Shown: positions 1-9,655, counted from the first letter of the stretch. The stretch: DNA of 64,000 nt from Gordonia sp. OPL2 (GCF_003797825.1 NZ_RKME01000002.1:124001-188000), one strand, 5' to 3'. The notes: a model not told the origin generated them from the letters alone. Translations and numbers: made by a program.

Positions 1-375
1 CGACACCGCATCGTCGCGGATGATCCCGACGATCCGGGCCTTGCCGTCCGCCTGCCACAACGGATGTCCGCTGCGGGCCTCGAGCCGCACGGCAAGCGCC
101 CCGGCGGTGACCACACCCATGCCGGCGACGACCACCACGAACGAGATCGTCGTCCACCTCGCCCAGCCCCGCCACAGCGCGAGCCCGGCGCCCGCACACC
201 CGAGAACGCACACCATCACGAGGACCCGTGCGATCGGAGGTGGACCGAGCAGGCACGCGAGGGTGATGATCCACACCGTCACGGCGGGCAGGACCAGACG
301 ATAGTCGCCGGACGGCACCCAGTCGTCGAGCACACGACGTGGGCGACGGGAGGCGGGCGGCGACGACTCGCTCAC
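1..375 (-). CDS. comEC: ComEC/Rec2 DNA-uptake channel, N-terminal part (cut by window edge)
   Basis: This is the first 125 codons of a ComEC-type inner-membrane protein, which in competent bacteria passes single-stranded DNA into the cytoplasm. The visible part has a short basic cytoplasmic start, then three hydrophobic stretches (about residues 25-43, 47-65 and 70-90) and the beginning of the soluble DUF4131/OB-like domain (about 95-125). The GTG start at 375 overlaps the comEA stop in a GTGA junction, so the two are translationally coupled. The identity rests mainly on this position next to comEA and on the matching order in M. tuberculosis. The metallo-hydrolase domain lies outside the window, so intactness cannot be judged. 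Confidence 0.8.
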   Translation of the reverse strand, partial: MSESSPPASRRPRRVLDDWVPSGDYRLVLPAVTVWIITLACLLGPPPIARVLVMVCVLGCAGAGLALWRGWARWTTISFVVVVAGMGVVTAGALAVRLEARSGHPLWQADGKARIVGIIRDDAVS

Positions 376-1493
376 ACCGTCACCAGCTCGCGCAGCCGGG
401 CGAGCCGCGCCGGCCCGATGCCGTCGACCTCGGCGAGCTGGTCGACGGAGGTGAATCGTCCGTGCTCATCACGCCACGCGATGATGGATTTCGCGGTGAC
501 GGGACCGACTCCCGGCAGTGCATCGAGTTGTGCCTCGGTCGCGGAGTTGAGATCCACCTTGCCCGCCGGGCTCGTGTTCGCACCGCCCTCGGCAGCACCC
601 GAGGACGGCACGCTCGCGGCAATGCCGCCGCCCGGGGACCCCGCGGTGCCGACGACGGCGCTGCGCAGGGCCATGCGACCTCCGTCGCCCGCATACCCGA
701 CGAGGATCTGGTCACCGTCGTTCAAACGCTGGGCCAGATTGAGCGACAACAGGTCTGCGCCCTTGCGGGCGCCACCGGCACGCGCGATGGCGTCGGCCAC
801 CCGAGGCTGTCCGGGCAGCCGGACGAGTCCCGGACGATGGACCAGGCCGACGACACTCACCACCATCTCGGCTGCCGGTGGCGCGATCGGCTGCGCCGTA
901 CGGGATTCGAGGCCGGATGTGACAGGTGTCGTCGGGCCCGCCGACACCGGGAAGGCCACCGGGGTCGTCGTGTCCGAACTGCCGCGCAGCAACGTGTATC
1001 CCGCCACGCCGCAGGCGATCACGCCGATGAGGATCAAGGCGATGGCGGCCGGCGGTGCCACCAGGAAGCGTCGACGGGGCGCCTCGTCCTCGTCGTCCTC
1101 GTCGAGACCGAACCGCTCGGCGACGGACATGCGGGCGTGACCACGGTCGTCGGTGGGTGTGAACCAGGTCGGCACTCCCGCCACGCCCCAGGAACTCTCG
1201 GGCGTGTGGGCCGCATTGTCATCGATGTCGGGCTCCGGCACCGACCTCGGATCCGACACCACCGGGTCGTACTTCACCGCGGTCCCGGTGACGTCCGGCA
1301 GCTCCCGGTCCCTCGAGTTCTCGTCATGAGCCCAGACGTCGGACATGTCGACATCCGGCGAGCGCGCGTGCTGACGCGCCGATCGGGTCTCGGCAGCCGA
1401 CGGGTCCGCAACCGTCAGACGGTCCAGTGGGCTGCGCCTCCCGTGCCGCTCCCCATCCGAGTCGGTCCCGGGTCGTCGTGCAGTGGTGCTCAT
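372..1493 (-). CDS. comEA: ComEA-type helix-hairpin-helix DNA-binding protein
   Basis: A 373-residue membrane-anchored DNA receptor of the competence type. Residues 1-140 are a charged, low-complexity cytoplasmic stretch ending in an acidic run and RRR. One transmembrane helix follows (about 144-168), then an SLBB domain (about 208-268, VVGLVHRPGLVRLP) and two helix-hairpin-helix motifs at the C-terminus (about 312-373, with LPGVGPVTAKSII and VDGIGPARLARL) that bind DNA backbone. It is longer than Bacillus ComEA because of the N-terminal extension. It sits just before comEC with a GTGA overlap. Whether this organism is naturally transformable cannot be told; com genes are common in actinobacteria without proven competence. 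Confidence 0.9.
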   Translation of the reverse strand: MSTTARRPGTDSDGERHGRRSPLDRLTVADPSAAETRSARQHARSPDVDMSDVWAHDENSRDRELPDVTGTAVKYDPVVSDPRSVPEPDIDDNAAHTPESSWGVAGVPTWFTPTDDRGHARMSVAERFGLDEDDEDEAPRRRFLVAPPAAIALILIGVIACGVAGYTLLRGSSDTTTPVAFPVSAGPTTPVTSGLESRTAQPIAPPAAEMVVSVVGLVHRPGLVRLPGQPRVADAIARAGGARKGADLLSLNLAQRLNDGDQILVGYAGDGGRMALRSAVVGTAGSPGGGIAASVPSSGAAEGGANTSPAGKVDLNSATEAQLDALPGVGPVTAKSIIAWRDEHGRFTSVDQLAEVDGIGPARLARLRELVTV

Positions 1494-1585
1494 GACCGCT
1501 GAGCGTAAGCAGGATCAGCACCCTCGCCGGACGCCGCGGGAACCCGAGCCCGATCTGTGGATGAAACGGTGGGTGTGGACGTCGA

Positions 1586-2434
1586 TCAGACGTCGAGCGG
1601 CTCGAGATGTGTTGCGAGCACGACTCCGATCGCGCCGGGACCGACATGACAGCCGAGGACGGGTCCGAGGTCGACGATCACTTCGGAGGTGACGACGCGC
1701 AGCCGGTCGGTCAGTTGCGCCGCGAGTTCGCCTGCGAGCTCCGGCGATCCGCTGTGCTGCACGCCGACGGTGACCGGCGCTCCGGCAGCCGCATCGACCG
1801 CGGCATCGACCATCTTGGTCAGCGCCTTGGAGAAGGTGCGGTGACGTTCCTTGAGGGTGAGCATGCCGTCGACCATGTGCAGGATGGGTTTGATGGACAG
1901 GGCGGAGCCGAGCATCTTGCTCGCCGCACTGATCCGGCCGCTCTGACGAAGATTGTCGAGCTGATGCACACACAGCATCGACTCGACGGTCGATGCCTGA
2001 CGGATGGCCGACTCGTACACCCGATCGCGGTCGGCGCCGGAGGCGGCGGCCTGCGCGGCGCCGAGCGCGGTGAAGCCGACGGCGAGACCGACCGATCGTG
2101 AGTCGACGATACGGACCTGGCCCGGGAACTTCTCCGCGGCCAGCCGGCCCGCTCCCCACGTGCCGGACAACCGACGCGACATGTGGACCGCGACGACACC
2201 GTCGCCGTCACTGTCGGCCAGCGCCTGCTCGTACACCTCGGTGAGTTCGTGCGGGTTGGCGCCGGACGTGGTGACCCCGGGCGTCGAGATGATGTCGACC
2301 GGGATGTCGTCGACGCCTTCGAGGTAGTCCTTGCCGTCGAGGGTCAGATGCAGCGGTACCTGCCGGATCCCGGCATGCTCTGCCAGTGCGGCGGGCAGGC
2401 GCGAGGAGGAATCTGTGACGACGACGACAGGCAC
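1586..2434 (-). CDS. DegV family fatty-acid-binding protein
   Basis: A 282-residue DegV protein. The N-terminus has the family signature VVVTDSSSRLP, followed by the conserved TSGANPHELTEVYE segment, where Thr/Ser help hold the fatty-acid carboxylate. Full length for the family. In Firmicutes DegV proteins (FakB) present a bound fatty acid to the kinase FakA for phosphorylation; a FakA-like DAK2 protein lies in this window at 11905-13572. The gene follows octT by 9 nt and precedes comEA by 92 nt, in the place of Rv2417c. In M. tuberculosis eis lies between degV and comEA, and it is absent here. Substrate unknown. Confidence 0.9.
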   Translation of the reverse strand: MPVVVVTDSSSRLPAALAEHAGIRQVPLHLTLDGKDYLEGVDDIPVDIISTPGVTTSGANPHELTEVYEQALADSDGDGVVAVHMSRRLSGTWGAGRLAAEKFPGQVRIVDSRSVGLAVGFTALGAAQAAASGADRDRVYESAIRQASTVESMLCVHQLDNLRQSGRISAASKMLGSALSIKPILHMVDGMLTLKERHRTFSKALTKMVDAAVDAAAGAPVTVGVQHSGSPELAGELAAQLTDRLRVVTSEVIVDLGPVLGCHVGPGAIGVVLATHLEPLDV

Positions 2435-2443
2435 GCGTCTACG

Positions 2444-3247
2444 TTAGCGGGTCGACTCGATCGTGGTCGGATGCCCGTCCGCGGCCGGTACCACCACCGG
2501 AGGCAGCATCGGCTCGAGCGCCGACACCACCACGTCGGCGACGGCGCGGTGACAGTCCCAGCCCCAGTGGATCCCGTCGGGGTTCATGGCCGCCTCCGGA
2601 GCGCGGAACGCATCGCGGGTCGCCGGATAGAAGTCGGCGGTGGGCAGATCGTGATCGTCGGCCCAGCGCATCATCGCGGCGGTCGTCGGGATGCGCCCGG
2701 AATGCACGCGCCCGTAGTACGGACTGTTGTGTGTCGGCGGCAGACACACCACGATCGGCAATTCCGGCCGCAGCTGTGTGAGCGCATCACGGATCTTCTC
2801 CAGGTACTCCACCGTGATTCGTGGCGGAAGCGCGGTCGGCCAGCCGGTCCTGGACAGGCGAGGCTGCAGCCACTGATAACCGTCGCGGACGACCTGTCGG
2901 AGACGGTTGGGTCGCACATAGCGGATCTGCTCGCGGAGGGCGGTCGGCAGCGGCGACGGCAGGCTGTCCATGCCCCCGAACGCCAGCACCACGACGTCCG
3001 CGGACGGCACGGCCGCCCAGATGTTCGGGTCCTGGGTGAGGGCCCACCACACGTCGCGGCTCGTCCACCCGATCCGCCCGAACAGCCGGACCTCGCGCCG
3101 GCATCGGTCACCGACGATGGTGGGCCAGATGCGCGGGTCGCCGGCGGGAAGGCCGCCCCCCGGGCCGTAGTAGGCAAGGGAATCCGAGAGCACCAGGATC
3201 GAGCCGGCGCCGGCGGACCGGCGGGTCACCGGGCCGGGTGCGGTCAT
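2444..3247 (-). CDS. octT: SGNH hydrolase fold, OctT-like octanoyltransferase
   Basis: A 267-residue SGNH/GDSL-type protein, the positional and apparent sequence counterpart of Rv2418c, the octanoyltransferase that acylates diglucosylglycerate early in methylglucose lipopolysaccharide synthesis. The nucleophile block is ILVLSDSLAYYG (about residues 17-28), the Gly block is FGGMDSLPS, the Asn block is PPTHNSPYYG, and the Asp/His pair is in NPDGIHWGWDCH near residue 235. The ATG at 3247 overlaps the gpgP stop as ATGA; an upstream in-frame extension would run through gpgP and is not used. The adjoining gpgP makes the glucosylglycerate that feeds this step. The exact acyl donor and acceptor are inferred from synteny. 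Confidence 0.8.
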   Translation of the reverse strand: MTAPGPVTRRSAGAGSILVLSDSLAYYGPGGGLPAGDPRIWPTIVGDRCRREVRLFGRIGWTSRDVWWALTQDPNIWAAVPSADVVVLAFGGMDSLPSPLPTALREQIRYVRPNRLRQVVRDGYQWLQPRLSRTGWPTALPPRITVEYLEKIRDALTQLRPELPIVVCLPPTHNSPYYGRVHSGRIPTTAAMMRWADDHDLPTADFYPATRDAFRAPEAAMNPDGIHWGWDCHRAVADVVVSALEPMLPPVVVPAADGHPTTIESTR

Positions 3248-3957
3248 TGGACCGCGGCGTCCGCGCTCTCGGCAGACGCGTTCCACACGTCGAGCCGCCA
3301 GCGGGGCGCACTTCCCGGCACACCGTGCCCGGACAGTTGGACCCAGCTGGTGTTCGCCAGTCCACCGAACACCGGCCACGAGGTCTCCGGCAGTCCGAGC
3401 AGCGCAGCGGTCATGGCCGCGATGACGCCTCCGTGCGCCACCAGCACCACGGGCGCCTCCGGCAGTTCGCCGGTGCCCCAGCCGTCGAGGTCGGCGACCA
3501 ACTCGTCGACGAGCGGCACCGATCGGCGTGCGACGTCGATGCGGCTCTCCCCGTTCGGCGGTGCCCACGAGGCGTCGTCACGCCAGATGCGCCGGGCCCC
3601 GGGCATCGCGTCGTCGACCTCGAGGTGGGTCATGCCCTGCCAGTCCCCGAGGTGGGTCTCGCGCAGCCGGACATCGGTGGTCACCTCCAGTCCCGTGCGC
3701 CGCGACAGCGCTTCCGCCGTTTCGCGGGCGCGGGTGAGGTCGGAGGAGACGATGAGCATCGGGGTGCGATCGGCGAGGGCGAGGGCCGCCGCATCGGCCT
3801 GACGAACACCGAGCGCCGACAACTCGGTGTCGAGTTGCCCCTGCATCCGGCTGGTCGCGTTGTACTCGGTCTGCCCGTGCCGCAACAGGATCAGGCGACG
3901 CACCACCGGCGTCAGGCGTTCGACGGCGGTGTCGTGACTGTCGGGTCCCCCGCTCAT
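3244..3957 (-). CDS. gpgP: Histidine phosphatase family protein, glucosyl-3-phosphoglycerate phosphatase
   Basis: A 237-residue phosphoglycerate-mutase-like phosphatase. The catalytic histidine is in LLRHGQTEYN (about residue 24), a distal acidic residue is in RLRETHLGDWQG, and the second histidine is in VLVAHGGV. In the mycobacterial counterpart (Rv2419c) it removes phosphate from glucosyl-3-phosphoglycerate to give glucosylglycerate. The start is the ATG at 3957, overlapping the rsfS stop as ATGA, and its own stop overlaps octT in the same way. The tight coupling of two steps of the same pathway supports the assignment over a generic phosphatase. Confidence 0.83.
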   Translation of the reverse strand: MSGGPDSHDTAVERLTPVVRRLILLRHGQTEYNATSRMQGQLDTELSALGVRQADAAALALADRTPMLIVSSDLTRARETAEALSRRTGLEVTTDVRLRETHLGDWQGMTHLEVDDAMPGARRIWRDDASWAPPNGESRIDVARRSVPLVDELVADLDGWGTGELPEAPVVLVAHGGVIAAMTAALLGLPETSWPVFGGLANTSWVQLSGHGVPGSAPRWRLDVWNASAESADAAVQ

Positions 3958-4316
3958 GCCTCGCCGTCCACCTCGATGACCGGGCAGTCCTTCCACAGGC
4001 TTTCCAGCGCGTAGAACTGTCGCTCGTCGGTGTGCTGGATGTGGACCACGATGTCGGCGTAGTCGATGAGGGCCCAGCGGCCCTCACGGGTTCCCTCGCG
4101 GCGCACCGGCTTGTGGCCGGCCTCGCGGAGCTTGTCCTCCACCTCGTCGACGATCGAGGTGACCTGTCGTTCGTTGTCGGCGGAGGCGATCACGAAGATG
4201 TCGGTGATGACGAGTTGTTCGGAGACGTCGATGACCGTCACGTCGTGTGCCAGTTTGTCGGCCGCGGCGTGTGCCGCGATCGTGGCCATCTCCAGCGCTT
4301 GGGCTGAGGCAGTCAC
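3954..4316 (-). CDS. rsfS: Ribosome silencing factor RsfS
   Basis: A 120-residue DUF143/RsfS (Iojap) protein. It binds L14 on the 50S subunit and blocks joining with 30S when nutrients are short. Family features are the ITDIFVIASADNERQV segment (about residues 37-52) and the C-terminal HIQHTDERQFYALESLW motif. The GTG at 4316 is chosen because it starts right before the conserved helix (VTASAQALEMA); the longer open frame upstream runs through nadD. It follows nadD by 52 nt, the standard nadD-rsfS arrangement, and overlaps gpgP downstream by 4 nt. Confidence 0.93.
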   Translation of the reverse strand: MTASAQALEMATIAAHAAADKLAHDVTVIDVSEQLVITDIFVIASADNERQVTSIVDEVEDKLREAGHKPVRREGTREGRWALIDYADIVVHIQHTDERQFYALESLWKDCPVIEVDGEA

Positions 4317-4368
4317 TGGTGTCCTTCCATCGGTGGATTCGGTGCGGGCTCGGTCTCTGGTGCGGCCG

Positions 4369-5070
4369 TCATGGTGCCGAGACCCCCGGCGAGGACGCCC
4401 TCGGTGCACGGTACAGCTTGCGCTTCGCGATGTACTGGACGACGCCGTCGGGTACCAGGTACCAGACGGGGCGACCACGTGCCGCGCGAGCACGGCATTC
4501 GGTCGACGAGATCGCCAGGGCCGGTATCTCCAGCATCTGCAGGGTGTCCTCCGGCAGCTTCTCGAGATGCTTCGCCAGATGCTGGACGTGCAATTCGTAT
4601 CCGGGTCGGCTGACACCGATGAAATGAGCGAGTTCGAAGAGCTCCTCGAAATGCTGCCACGACAGGATCGACTCCAGCGCGTCGGCACCGGTGATGAAGA
4701 ACAGTTCCGCTTCGGGGTGGACCTTGCGGAGATCTCGCAGCGTGTCGACGGTGTAGGTGTCGCCGTTGCGCTCGATGTCGACGCGGCTCACCGTGAACCG
4801 GGGGTTCGAGGCGGTGGCGATCACCGTCATGAGGTACCGGTCCTCGGCCGGGCTGACCGATCGACCCACGTCCTTCTTGCTCTCCGGCTCGTCGCCGAGT
4901 TTCTGCCAGGGCCTGCCGGTCGGTACGAAAATGACCTCGTCGAGGTTGAACCGGTGCGCGACCTCGCTGGCCGCGACGAGATGGCCGTTGTGGATGGGAT
5001 CGAAGGTGCCACCCATGACGCCGATTCGGCGGGCGCGCGGAGGCGGGGACGTCTGCCGGTCGGAGGCCAT
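4369..5070 (-). CDS. nadD: Nicotinate-nucleotide adenylyltransferase NadD
   Basis: A 233-residue NaMN adenylyltransferase, which makes nicotinic acid adenine dinucleotide from ATP and NaMN in NAD synthesis. The nucleotidyltransferase signature [18 protein letters not shown] is at about residues 17-34, with the (T/H)xGH-type HNGH. The second signature, [13 protein letters not shown], is near residue 193. Full length; the C-terminus carries a short Pro/Ser-rich extension. It heads the run rsfS-gpgP-octT-degV-comEA-comEC on the same strand. The ATG at 5070 is the obvious start. Confidence 0.96.
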   Translation of the reverse strand: MASDRQTSPPPRARRIGVMGGTFDPIHNGHLVAASEVAHRFNLDEVIFVPTGRPWQKLGDEPESKKDVGRSVSPAEDRYLMTVIATASNPRFTVSRVDIERNGDTYTVDTLRDLRKVHPEAELFFITGADALESILSWQHFEELFELAHFIGVSRPGYELHVQHLAKHLEKLPEDTLQMLEIPALAISSTECRARAARGRPVWYLVPDGVVQYIAKRKLYRAPRASSPGVSAP

Positions 5071-5123
5071 GAGGAGTGAGCTTACGCGGTCGACGCGGCG
5101 CGAGGATCGTCAGCGCCCGCGCC

Positions 5124-6563
5124 TCACACGGGCAGGAGGTCGGCGATCGCCCGGCCCAGCTGCGTCGCGTTGCGGCATTCGAACATCTCGATGACCTCGG
5201 CGTACTCGGTGGCGGCGGAGTCCCCGGTCCCCCAGTTCCGTCGCGCCTCCGGGTTGAGCCAGTACGCGTGCCGAGCTCGTTCGGTCAGTTCTCGCAGCGC
5301 CCCCAGACGGGGATCGTGGTAGTTGGTGCGGGCGTCACCGAGGATCAGCAGGGCGCCGCGATGGGTGAGCGATTCGCCGTACTCCTCGACGAATCCCTTG
5401 AGCATGTTGCCGTAGTCGGAATGGCCGTCGCGCGTGCTGATCCGCGCGGTGGTGATCATCCGGTGCATGCTCGAACCGAAGTCCTCGTCGTCGGCGCCAC
5501 GGTCGAAGAAGTCGGTCACCTCGTCGACCGTGTCCACGAAGGCGAACACCCGGACCTTCGAGAACTGTTGGCGCAGAGCGTAGACCAGACGGAGAGTGAA
5601 CTGTGAGAACCCTGCGACCGAACCCGAGACATCGCAGATCACGACGAGTTCCGGCCGGCCCGGGCGGGGACGGCGGTGGCTGAGTTCGATCGGGACCCCA
5701 CCGGTCGACATCGATGCCCGCAATGTCTTGCGCACGTCGACCGCACCCCGGTGGGACCGGCGCCGGCGGGTCTCCAGCTTTGCTGCCAGCAGCCGCGCCA
5801 ACGGCGCGATGGTGCGCCGGATCTCGGCGAGATCGTTGGCCCCGGCCGACAAGAAGTTGATGTTCTCCGGCAACGGTGGGACGGCGTAGTCGGCGACCCG
5901 CTCGCGCCCGTTGCGCCCGGCCATCCGGCGTTGCGTCTCGGCCTCGATGGCGGCGCGCAGATCACCCGCGCGCGCCCGGGCCGCCCGCCGATACATCGGC
6001 TCGGTGCCCAGCCGGTCGCCGAGCGATCCCTCGTCGCCTCCGCCGCCCGCCATCGCCGCCGCGATCCGGGCGATGAGGGTCTGCGGATTGACCTGGGACA
6101 GAGCCTGATACGCGGAGAAGGCCTCCCCGCGGGTCGAGTCGTACCGACCCAATTGGTCGACGATGAGGGCGATCATCTGATCGAGTCGACCGTCCGCGGA
6201 CGCGTCGTCGTCGGCCAGCAGGTCGGCCACCATCTCGCGGACCGCGTCGACGTCGACGTCACCGTCGGCGGTGCGTGGCAGCTCCGTCACCGACGTCCGC
6301 GCTCCGGTTCCGAGCGGGAACCACAGGTCGAAGACGACGTCGAACACCTTGCGGTGCATCTGATCGCTGATGAGGGTCGCGGCCAGCCCCTCGCGCAGAC
6401 TCCGACGGTCCAGGAGGTCGAGCACCTCCATCGCCTGTGCGGCGTCGATCAGCGACGACGGCCCGACCACCATCCCGCGGGCCCGCAACTCGTCGACAAA
6501 ACCGGTGAGGTGCCCGACGAGCGGTACCTCGTCGGCCGCAGCGCTGTCCACGACCTGCGACAT
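5124..6563 (-). CDS. VWA domain protein (CoxE-like), partner of MoxR ATPase
   Basis: A 479-residue cytoplasmic protein with a C-terminal von Willebrand A domain. The metal-ion site is visible as VICDVSGSVAGF (DxSxS, about residue 311), with a threonine/aspartate segment later (LILGDARTNYHD). The N-terminal 280 residues are helical and charged. The ATG at 6563 shares one base with the ATPase stop codon (TGATG), so the two are translated together. MoxR-VWA pairs act as chaperone-like remodelers of enzyme complexes; no client is next door here apart from proA upstream. Matches Rv2425c by position. Confidence 0.88.
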   Translation of the reverse strand: MSQVVDSAAADEVPLVGHLTGFVDELRARGMVVGPSSLIDAAQAMEVLDLLDRRSLREGLAATLISDQMHRKVFDVVFDLWFPLGTGARTSVTELPRTADGDVDVDAVREMVADLLADDDASADGRLDQMIALIVDQLGRYDSTRGEAFSAYQALSQVNPQTLIARIAAAMAGGGGDEGSLGDRLGTEPMYRRAARARAGDLRAAIEAETQRRMAGRNGRERVADYAVPPLPENINFLSAGANDLAEIRRTIAPLARLLAAKLETRRRRSHRGAVDVRKTLRASMSTGGVPIELSHRRPRPGRPELVVICDVSGSVAGFSQFTLRLVYALRQQFSKVRVFAFVDTVDEVTDFFDRGADDEDFGSSMHRMITTARISTRDGHSDYGNMLKGFVEEYGESLTHRGALLILGDARTNYHDPRLGALRELTERARHAYWLNPEARRNWGTGDSAATEYAEVIEMFECRNATQLGRAIADLLPV

Positions 6564-7483
6564 CAGCCCAGCTTGAGTTCTTTGAGTGCCGTCTTCAGGT
6601 CCGGCCGATGCTTGAGGACCACACCCAGCGTGCGGGCGATCAGTCCGTCGTCGAGAGTGCTGGCGGCGCGGCCGGTCTGCTCACCGACTCCCAGTGCCAG
6701 AAGCGTGTTGGCCCAGTCGATGGTCTCCGCGACCGACGGCTTCTTGCGGATGTCGAGGGTACGCAGCACGCCGACGACACGGACGAGCTCCGCGGCGAGG
6801 GCATCCGACAGGCCGGGCACCCGGGAGGCCAGGATCTCCCGTTCGCGCGATGCTTCCGGGAAGTCGATGTACAGGTACAGGCAGCGTCGCTTGAGCGCCT
6901 CGGACAGATCGCGGGTCGCATTGGAGGTCAGCAGTACCACCGGACGGCGGGTCGCCGCGACGGTTCCCATTTCGGGAATGGTGACGGCGAAATCGCTGAG
7001 CACCTCCAGCAGAAGGCCTTCCATGTCGACATCGGCCTTGTCCACCTCGTCGATGAGCAGCACCGTCGGCTCCGAGCGCGAGATCGCCTTGAGCAGAGGC
7101 CGCGGGAGCAGGAACTCGTCCGAGAAGATGTCGCTCTTGGCGTCGTCCCATTCGCGATTCCCGGTCGCCTGGATGTGCAGGATCTGCTTGGCATGGTTCC
7201 ACTCGTAGAGTGCGCGGGCCTCGTCGATCCCCTCGTAGCACTGGAGTCGGATCAGTTCCGCGTCGGTCGCCTGGGCGATCGCCCGCGCCAGTTCGGTCTT
7301 GCCGACGCCGGCAGGACCCTCCACGAGCAGCGGCTTGCCCAGCCGGTCGGCGAGATAGGTCGACGTCGCGGTCGCATCGTCGGCGAGGTACCCAGTGGAC
7401 CGCAGTCGTGCGACGACGTCCGGCACATCGCCGAACGACGGAACCGTGGTCGGCCCCGACAGCGGGGTGGTCGTCTCCGCCAT
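6563..7483 (-). CDS. MoxR-type AAA+ ATPase
   Basis: A 306-residue AAA+ ATPase. Walker A is GPAGVGKTEL (about residue 56) and Walker B is VLLIDEVDKAD (about residue 127), followed by a sensor-1 LTSNATRDL and the lid domain. The ATG at 7483 is used: the reading frame continues upstream through proA but has no AAA similarity there. Stop/start overlaps of the TGATG type exist with both proA and the VWA gene, so proA-ATPase-VWA is one transcript. Position matches Rv2426c. Confidence 0.93.
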   Translation of the reverse strand: MAETTTPLSGPTTVPSFGDVPDVVARLRSTGYLADDATATSTYLADRLGKPLLVEGPAGVGKTELARAIAQATDAELIRLQCYEGIDEARALYEWNHAKQILHIQATGNREWDDAKSDIFSDEFLLPRPLLKAISRSEPTVLLIDEVDKADVDMEGLLLEVLSDFAVTIPEMGTVAATRRPVVLLTSNATRDLSEALKRRCLYLYIDFPEASREREILASRVPGLSDALAAELVRVVGVLRTLDIRKKPSVAETIDWANTLLALGVGEQTGRAASTLDDGLIARTLGVVLKHRPDLKTALKELKLG

Positions 7484-8760
7484 CACGCCGGCCTGATGTG
7501 GCCGTCGCCCCACACGGTCCACTTGGTCGAGGTCAGTTCGGGCAGTCCCATCGGTCCGCGGGCGTGCAGCTTCTGGGTGGAGATGCCGATCTCGGCGCCG
7601 AAACCGAACTGCTCGCCGTCGGTGAATGCGGTCGACGCGTTCACCATGACGGCGGCGGCGTCGACGCGGGAGGTGAACTCGCGCGCCGCCGCGAGATCCG
7701 TGGTGACGATCGCCTCGGTGTGACCGGTCCCCCACGTGTCGATGTGCGCGACCGCGGCGTCGAGGTCGTCGACGATCTTCATCGCGATGTCCATCGACAG
7801 GTACTCCTCGGCCCAATCCTGTTCCGTCGCAGGCTCCATGCCGGGTTCGTCGCCGTGGATCACCACCCCCTGCGACTGAAGTGCCTGCATGATCTTCGGC
7901 ATCGCGTCGGCGGCCACCGCCTTGTCGACAAGGACCGTCTCGGCGGTGTTGCAGACGCTCGGCCGCCGGGTCTTCGAGTTGAGGATGATCCGGGTCGCGA
8001 CGTCGACGTCGGCGAGCGCGTGGACGTAGACGTGGCAGTTGCCGGTACCGGTCTCGATGGTCGGCACCGTCGCGTTCGCGACGACGGCATTGATGAGGCC
8101 GGCGCCGCCGCGCGGGATGACCACGTCCACCAGACCGCGGGCACGGATCAGGGCGGTCACGCTGGAGCGGTCCTCACTCGGCAGCAGGGCGACGGTGTCG
8201 GCGTTGACGCCCTTGCCGCGCAACACCTCCCGCAGAATCCGGACGAGTTCCGCATTCGAGTTCGCCGCCGACGACGACCCGCGCAGCAGAACCGCGTTGC
8301 CCGATTTGAAGGCGATGCCGAATGCGTCGACCGTGACGTTGGGCCGGGCCTCATAGACCATCCCCACGACCCCGAGCGGCACGCGGATCTGCCGGAGCTC
8401 GAGGCCGTTGGGCAGCGTCTTGCCGGAGACGACGACGCCGATCGGGTCGGGCAGCACCGCCACCTGGCGCAGGCCATCGGCGATCCCGGTGATCCGTTCG
8501 GGCGTCAGCCGGAGTCGGTCGATCAGGTTGGCCTCGGTGTCGTCGTTCTCGGCGCGCGTGATGTCGGCGGCGTTGGCGGCGAGGATCGCCTCGGCCTCCG
8601 CCTCGATCGCGTCGGCCGCGGCCAGCAGGACCTCGTTCTTGGCCGCTGTGGTCAACCCGCCCAGGGAGCGGGATGCGACCTTGGCGGCCTTCGCGAGACC
8701 CGTGACGACCTGTTCGACCTCGGTCGTCACCACGCCCGGCTCGGCGGTGGGTGCACTCAT
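7483..8760 (-). CDS. proA: Gamma-glutamyl phosphate reductase ProA
   Basis: A 425-residue glutamate-5-semialdehyde dehydrogenase, the second step of proline synthesis, reducing gamma-glutamyl phosphate with NADPH. The catalytic cysteine lies in [13 protein letters not shown] (about residue 269), and the cofactor segment PRGGAGLI is near residue 210. Normal length. proB is not adjacent in this window. It is the first gene of the proA-MoxR-VWA unit. Confidence 0.96.
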   Translation of the reverse strand: MSAPTAEPGVVTTEVEQVVTGLAKAAKVASRSLGGLTTAAKNEVLLAAADAIEAEAEAILAANAADITRAENDDTEANLIDRLRLTPERITGIADGLRQVAVLPDPIGVVVSGKTLPNGLELRQIRVPLGVVGMVYEARPNVTVDAFGIAFKSGNAVLLRGSSSAANSNAELVRILREVLRGKGVNADTVALLPSEDRSSVTALIRARGLVDVVIPRGGAGLINAVVANATVPTIETGTGNCHVYVHALADVDVATRIILNSKTRRPSVCNTAETVLVDKAVAADAMPKIMQALQSQGVVIHGDEPGMEPATEQDWAEEYLSMDIAMKIVDDLDAAVAHIDTWGTGHTEAIVTTDLAAAREFTSRVDAAAVMVNASTAFTDGEQFGFGAEIGISTQKLHARGPMGLPELTSTKWTVWGDGHIRPA

Positions 8761-8853
8761 GGATTCCTCGACTTCGCCTGGGGAATTATGTCGTCCTCCA
8801 GAGTAGCCGGGCCTTCGACGGCACCCGGATGCCGCCTCGTCCGAGACCCACCG

Positions 8854-9558
8854 TCAACACCGGGCCAGCACACCGGCGAGAACCTGCTTCGACGGTGCGT
8901 CCAGTCGCAGCCGATAGGCCCCGACGACCTCCACGAACTGCACCGCGTACTGGCAGTGGAAACCGGCGTTGGGCGGCATCCACACCGCGGGTTCCCGATC
9001 GGACTTCGCCAGGTTCGATGCCGCGTCGACGGCGACCAGGTTCGCGGGATCGTTGGCCAGCTCCCGACGCGTCGTCGGCGGCCAGGCGTAGGCGCCCATG
9101 TCCCAGGCGTAGGCCAGCGGCACGATGTGGTCGATCTGGACCGCGCCGGCGCGGCGATCCCGGCGGAACACGATGAACTCGCCGGTGTACGGACTCCGGA
9201 ACTCGCCGGCGACCACCGCCCGGGGGCATGTGGAGACCGGTCCACGACGGGTGTCACCGAGATCGCGACCGAGGACATCGTTGCGGGTGTCACAGCCGTT
9301 GGCACCGTCGGCGACGTCCACGGCGTCGGTCCACGCCGTCCCGAACGCCTCGCGCTGATAGTCCGTCCGCGACGACCGCTCACCGACGACGGCCACCCCC
9401 GCGAGAGTCGACTGCGCTCGCTGGGCACGTGCCGAGCTCACCGGGTCGCGCGTCGGTCCGTCCGACACCACCACGCCCGCCGCGACGAGCACGGCTGTGC
9501 CCACACATCCGAGCGTCACGAGCCACCAGCGCAAGGGCCATTCTCCAGTGGACGCCAT
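8854..9558 (-). CDS. Membrane-anchored or secreted HNH endonuclease-like protein (GmrSD C-terminal type)
   Basis: A 234-residue protein with one hydrophobic segment near the N-terminus (about residues 8-28, WWLVTLGCVGTAVLVAAGVV), followed by an outside domain. The HNH-like core is visible: VQIDHIVPLAYAW (about residue 152), then RRELANDPANLVAVDAASNLAKS, and CQYAVQFVEVV near the C-terminus, as in the GmrSD C-terminal/DUF1524 HNH family common in actinobacterial exported proteins. Cysteines near residues 78 and 103 may form a disulfide outside the cell. An ATG two codons upstream (9564) is an alternative start. Possible roles are nucleic acid scavenging or defence; none is proven. Confidence 0.8.
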   Translation of the reverse strand: MASTGEWPLRWWLVTLGCVGTAVLVAAGVVVSDGPTRDPVSSARAQRAQSTLAGVAVVGERSSRTDYQREAFGTAWTDAVDVADGANGCDTRNDVLGRDLGDTRRGPVSTCPRAVVAGEFRSPYTGEFIVFRRDRRAGAVQIDHIVPLAYAWDMGAYAWPPTTRRELANDPANLVAVDAASNLAKSDREPAVWMPPNAGFHCQYAVQFVEVVGAYRLRLDAPSKQVLAGVLARC

Positions 9559-9655
9559 GATCATTGGACGCACGCGGGCGCCGGCGCGTTCCACGACGTC
9601 CGAGCACACGTGGCACCCCGACCCTCGGCACCCAGGTCGACCCCCGCTCAGGGAG

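Noticed and set aside
2183..3802. 539-codon plus-strand open frame opposite degV, octT and gpgP
   Set aside because: Arg/Gly/His-rich translation with no domain, lying antisense to three clear genes; a high-GC shadow frame.
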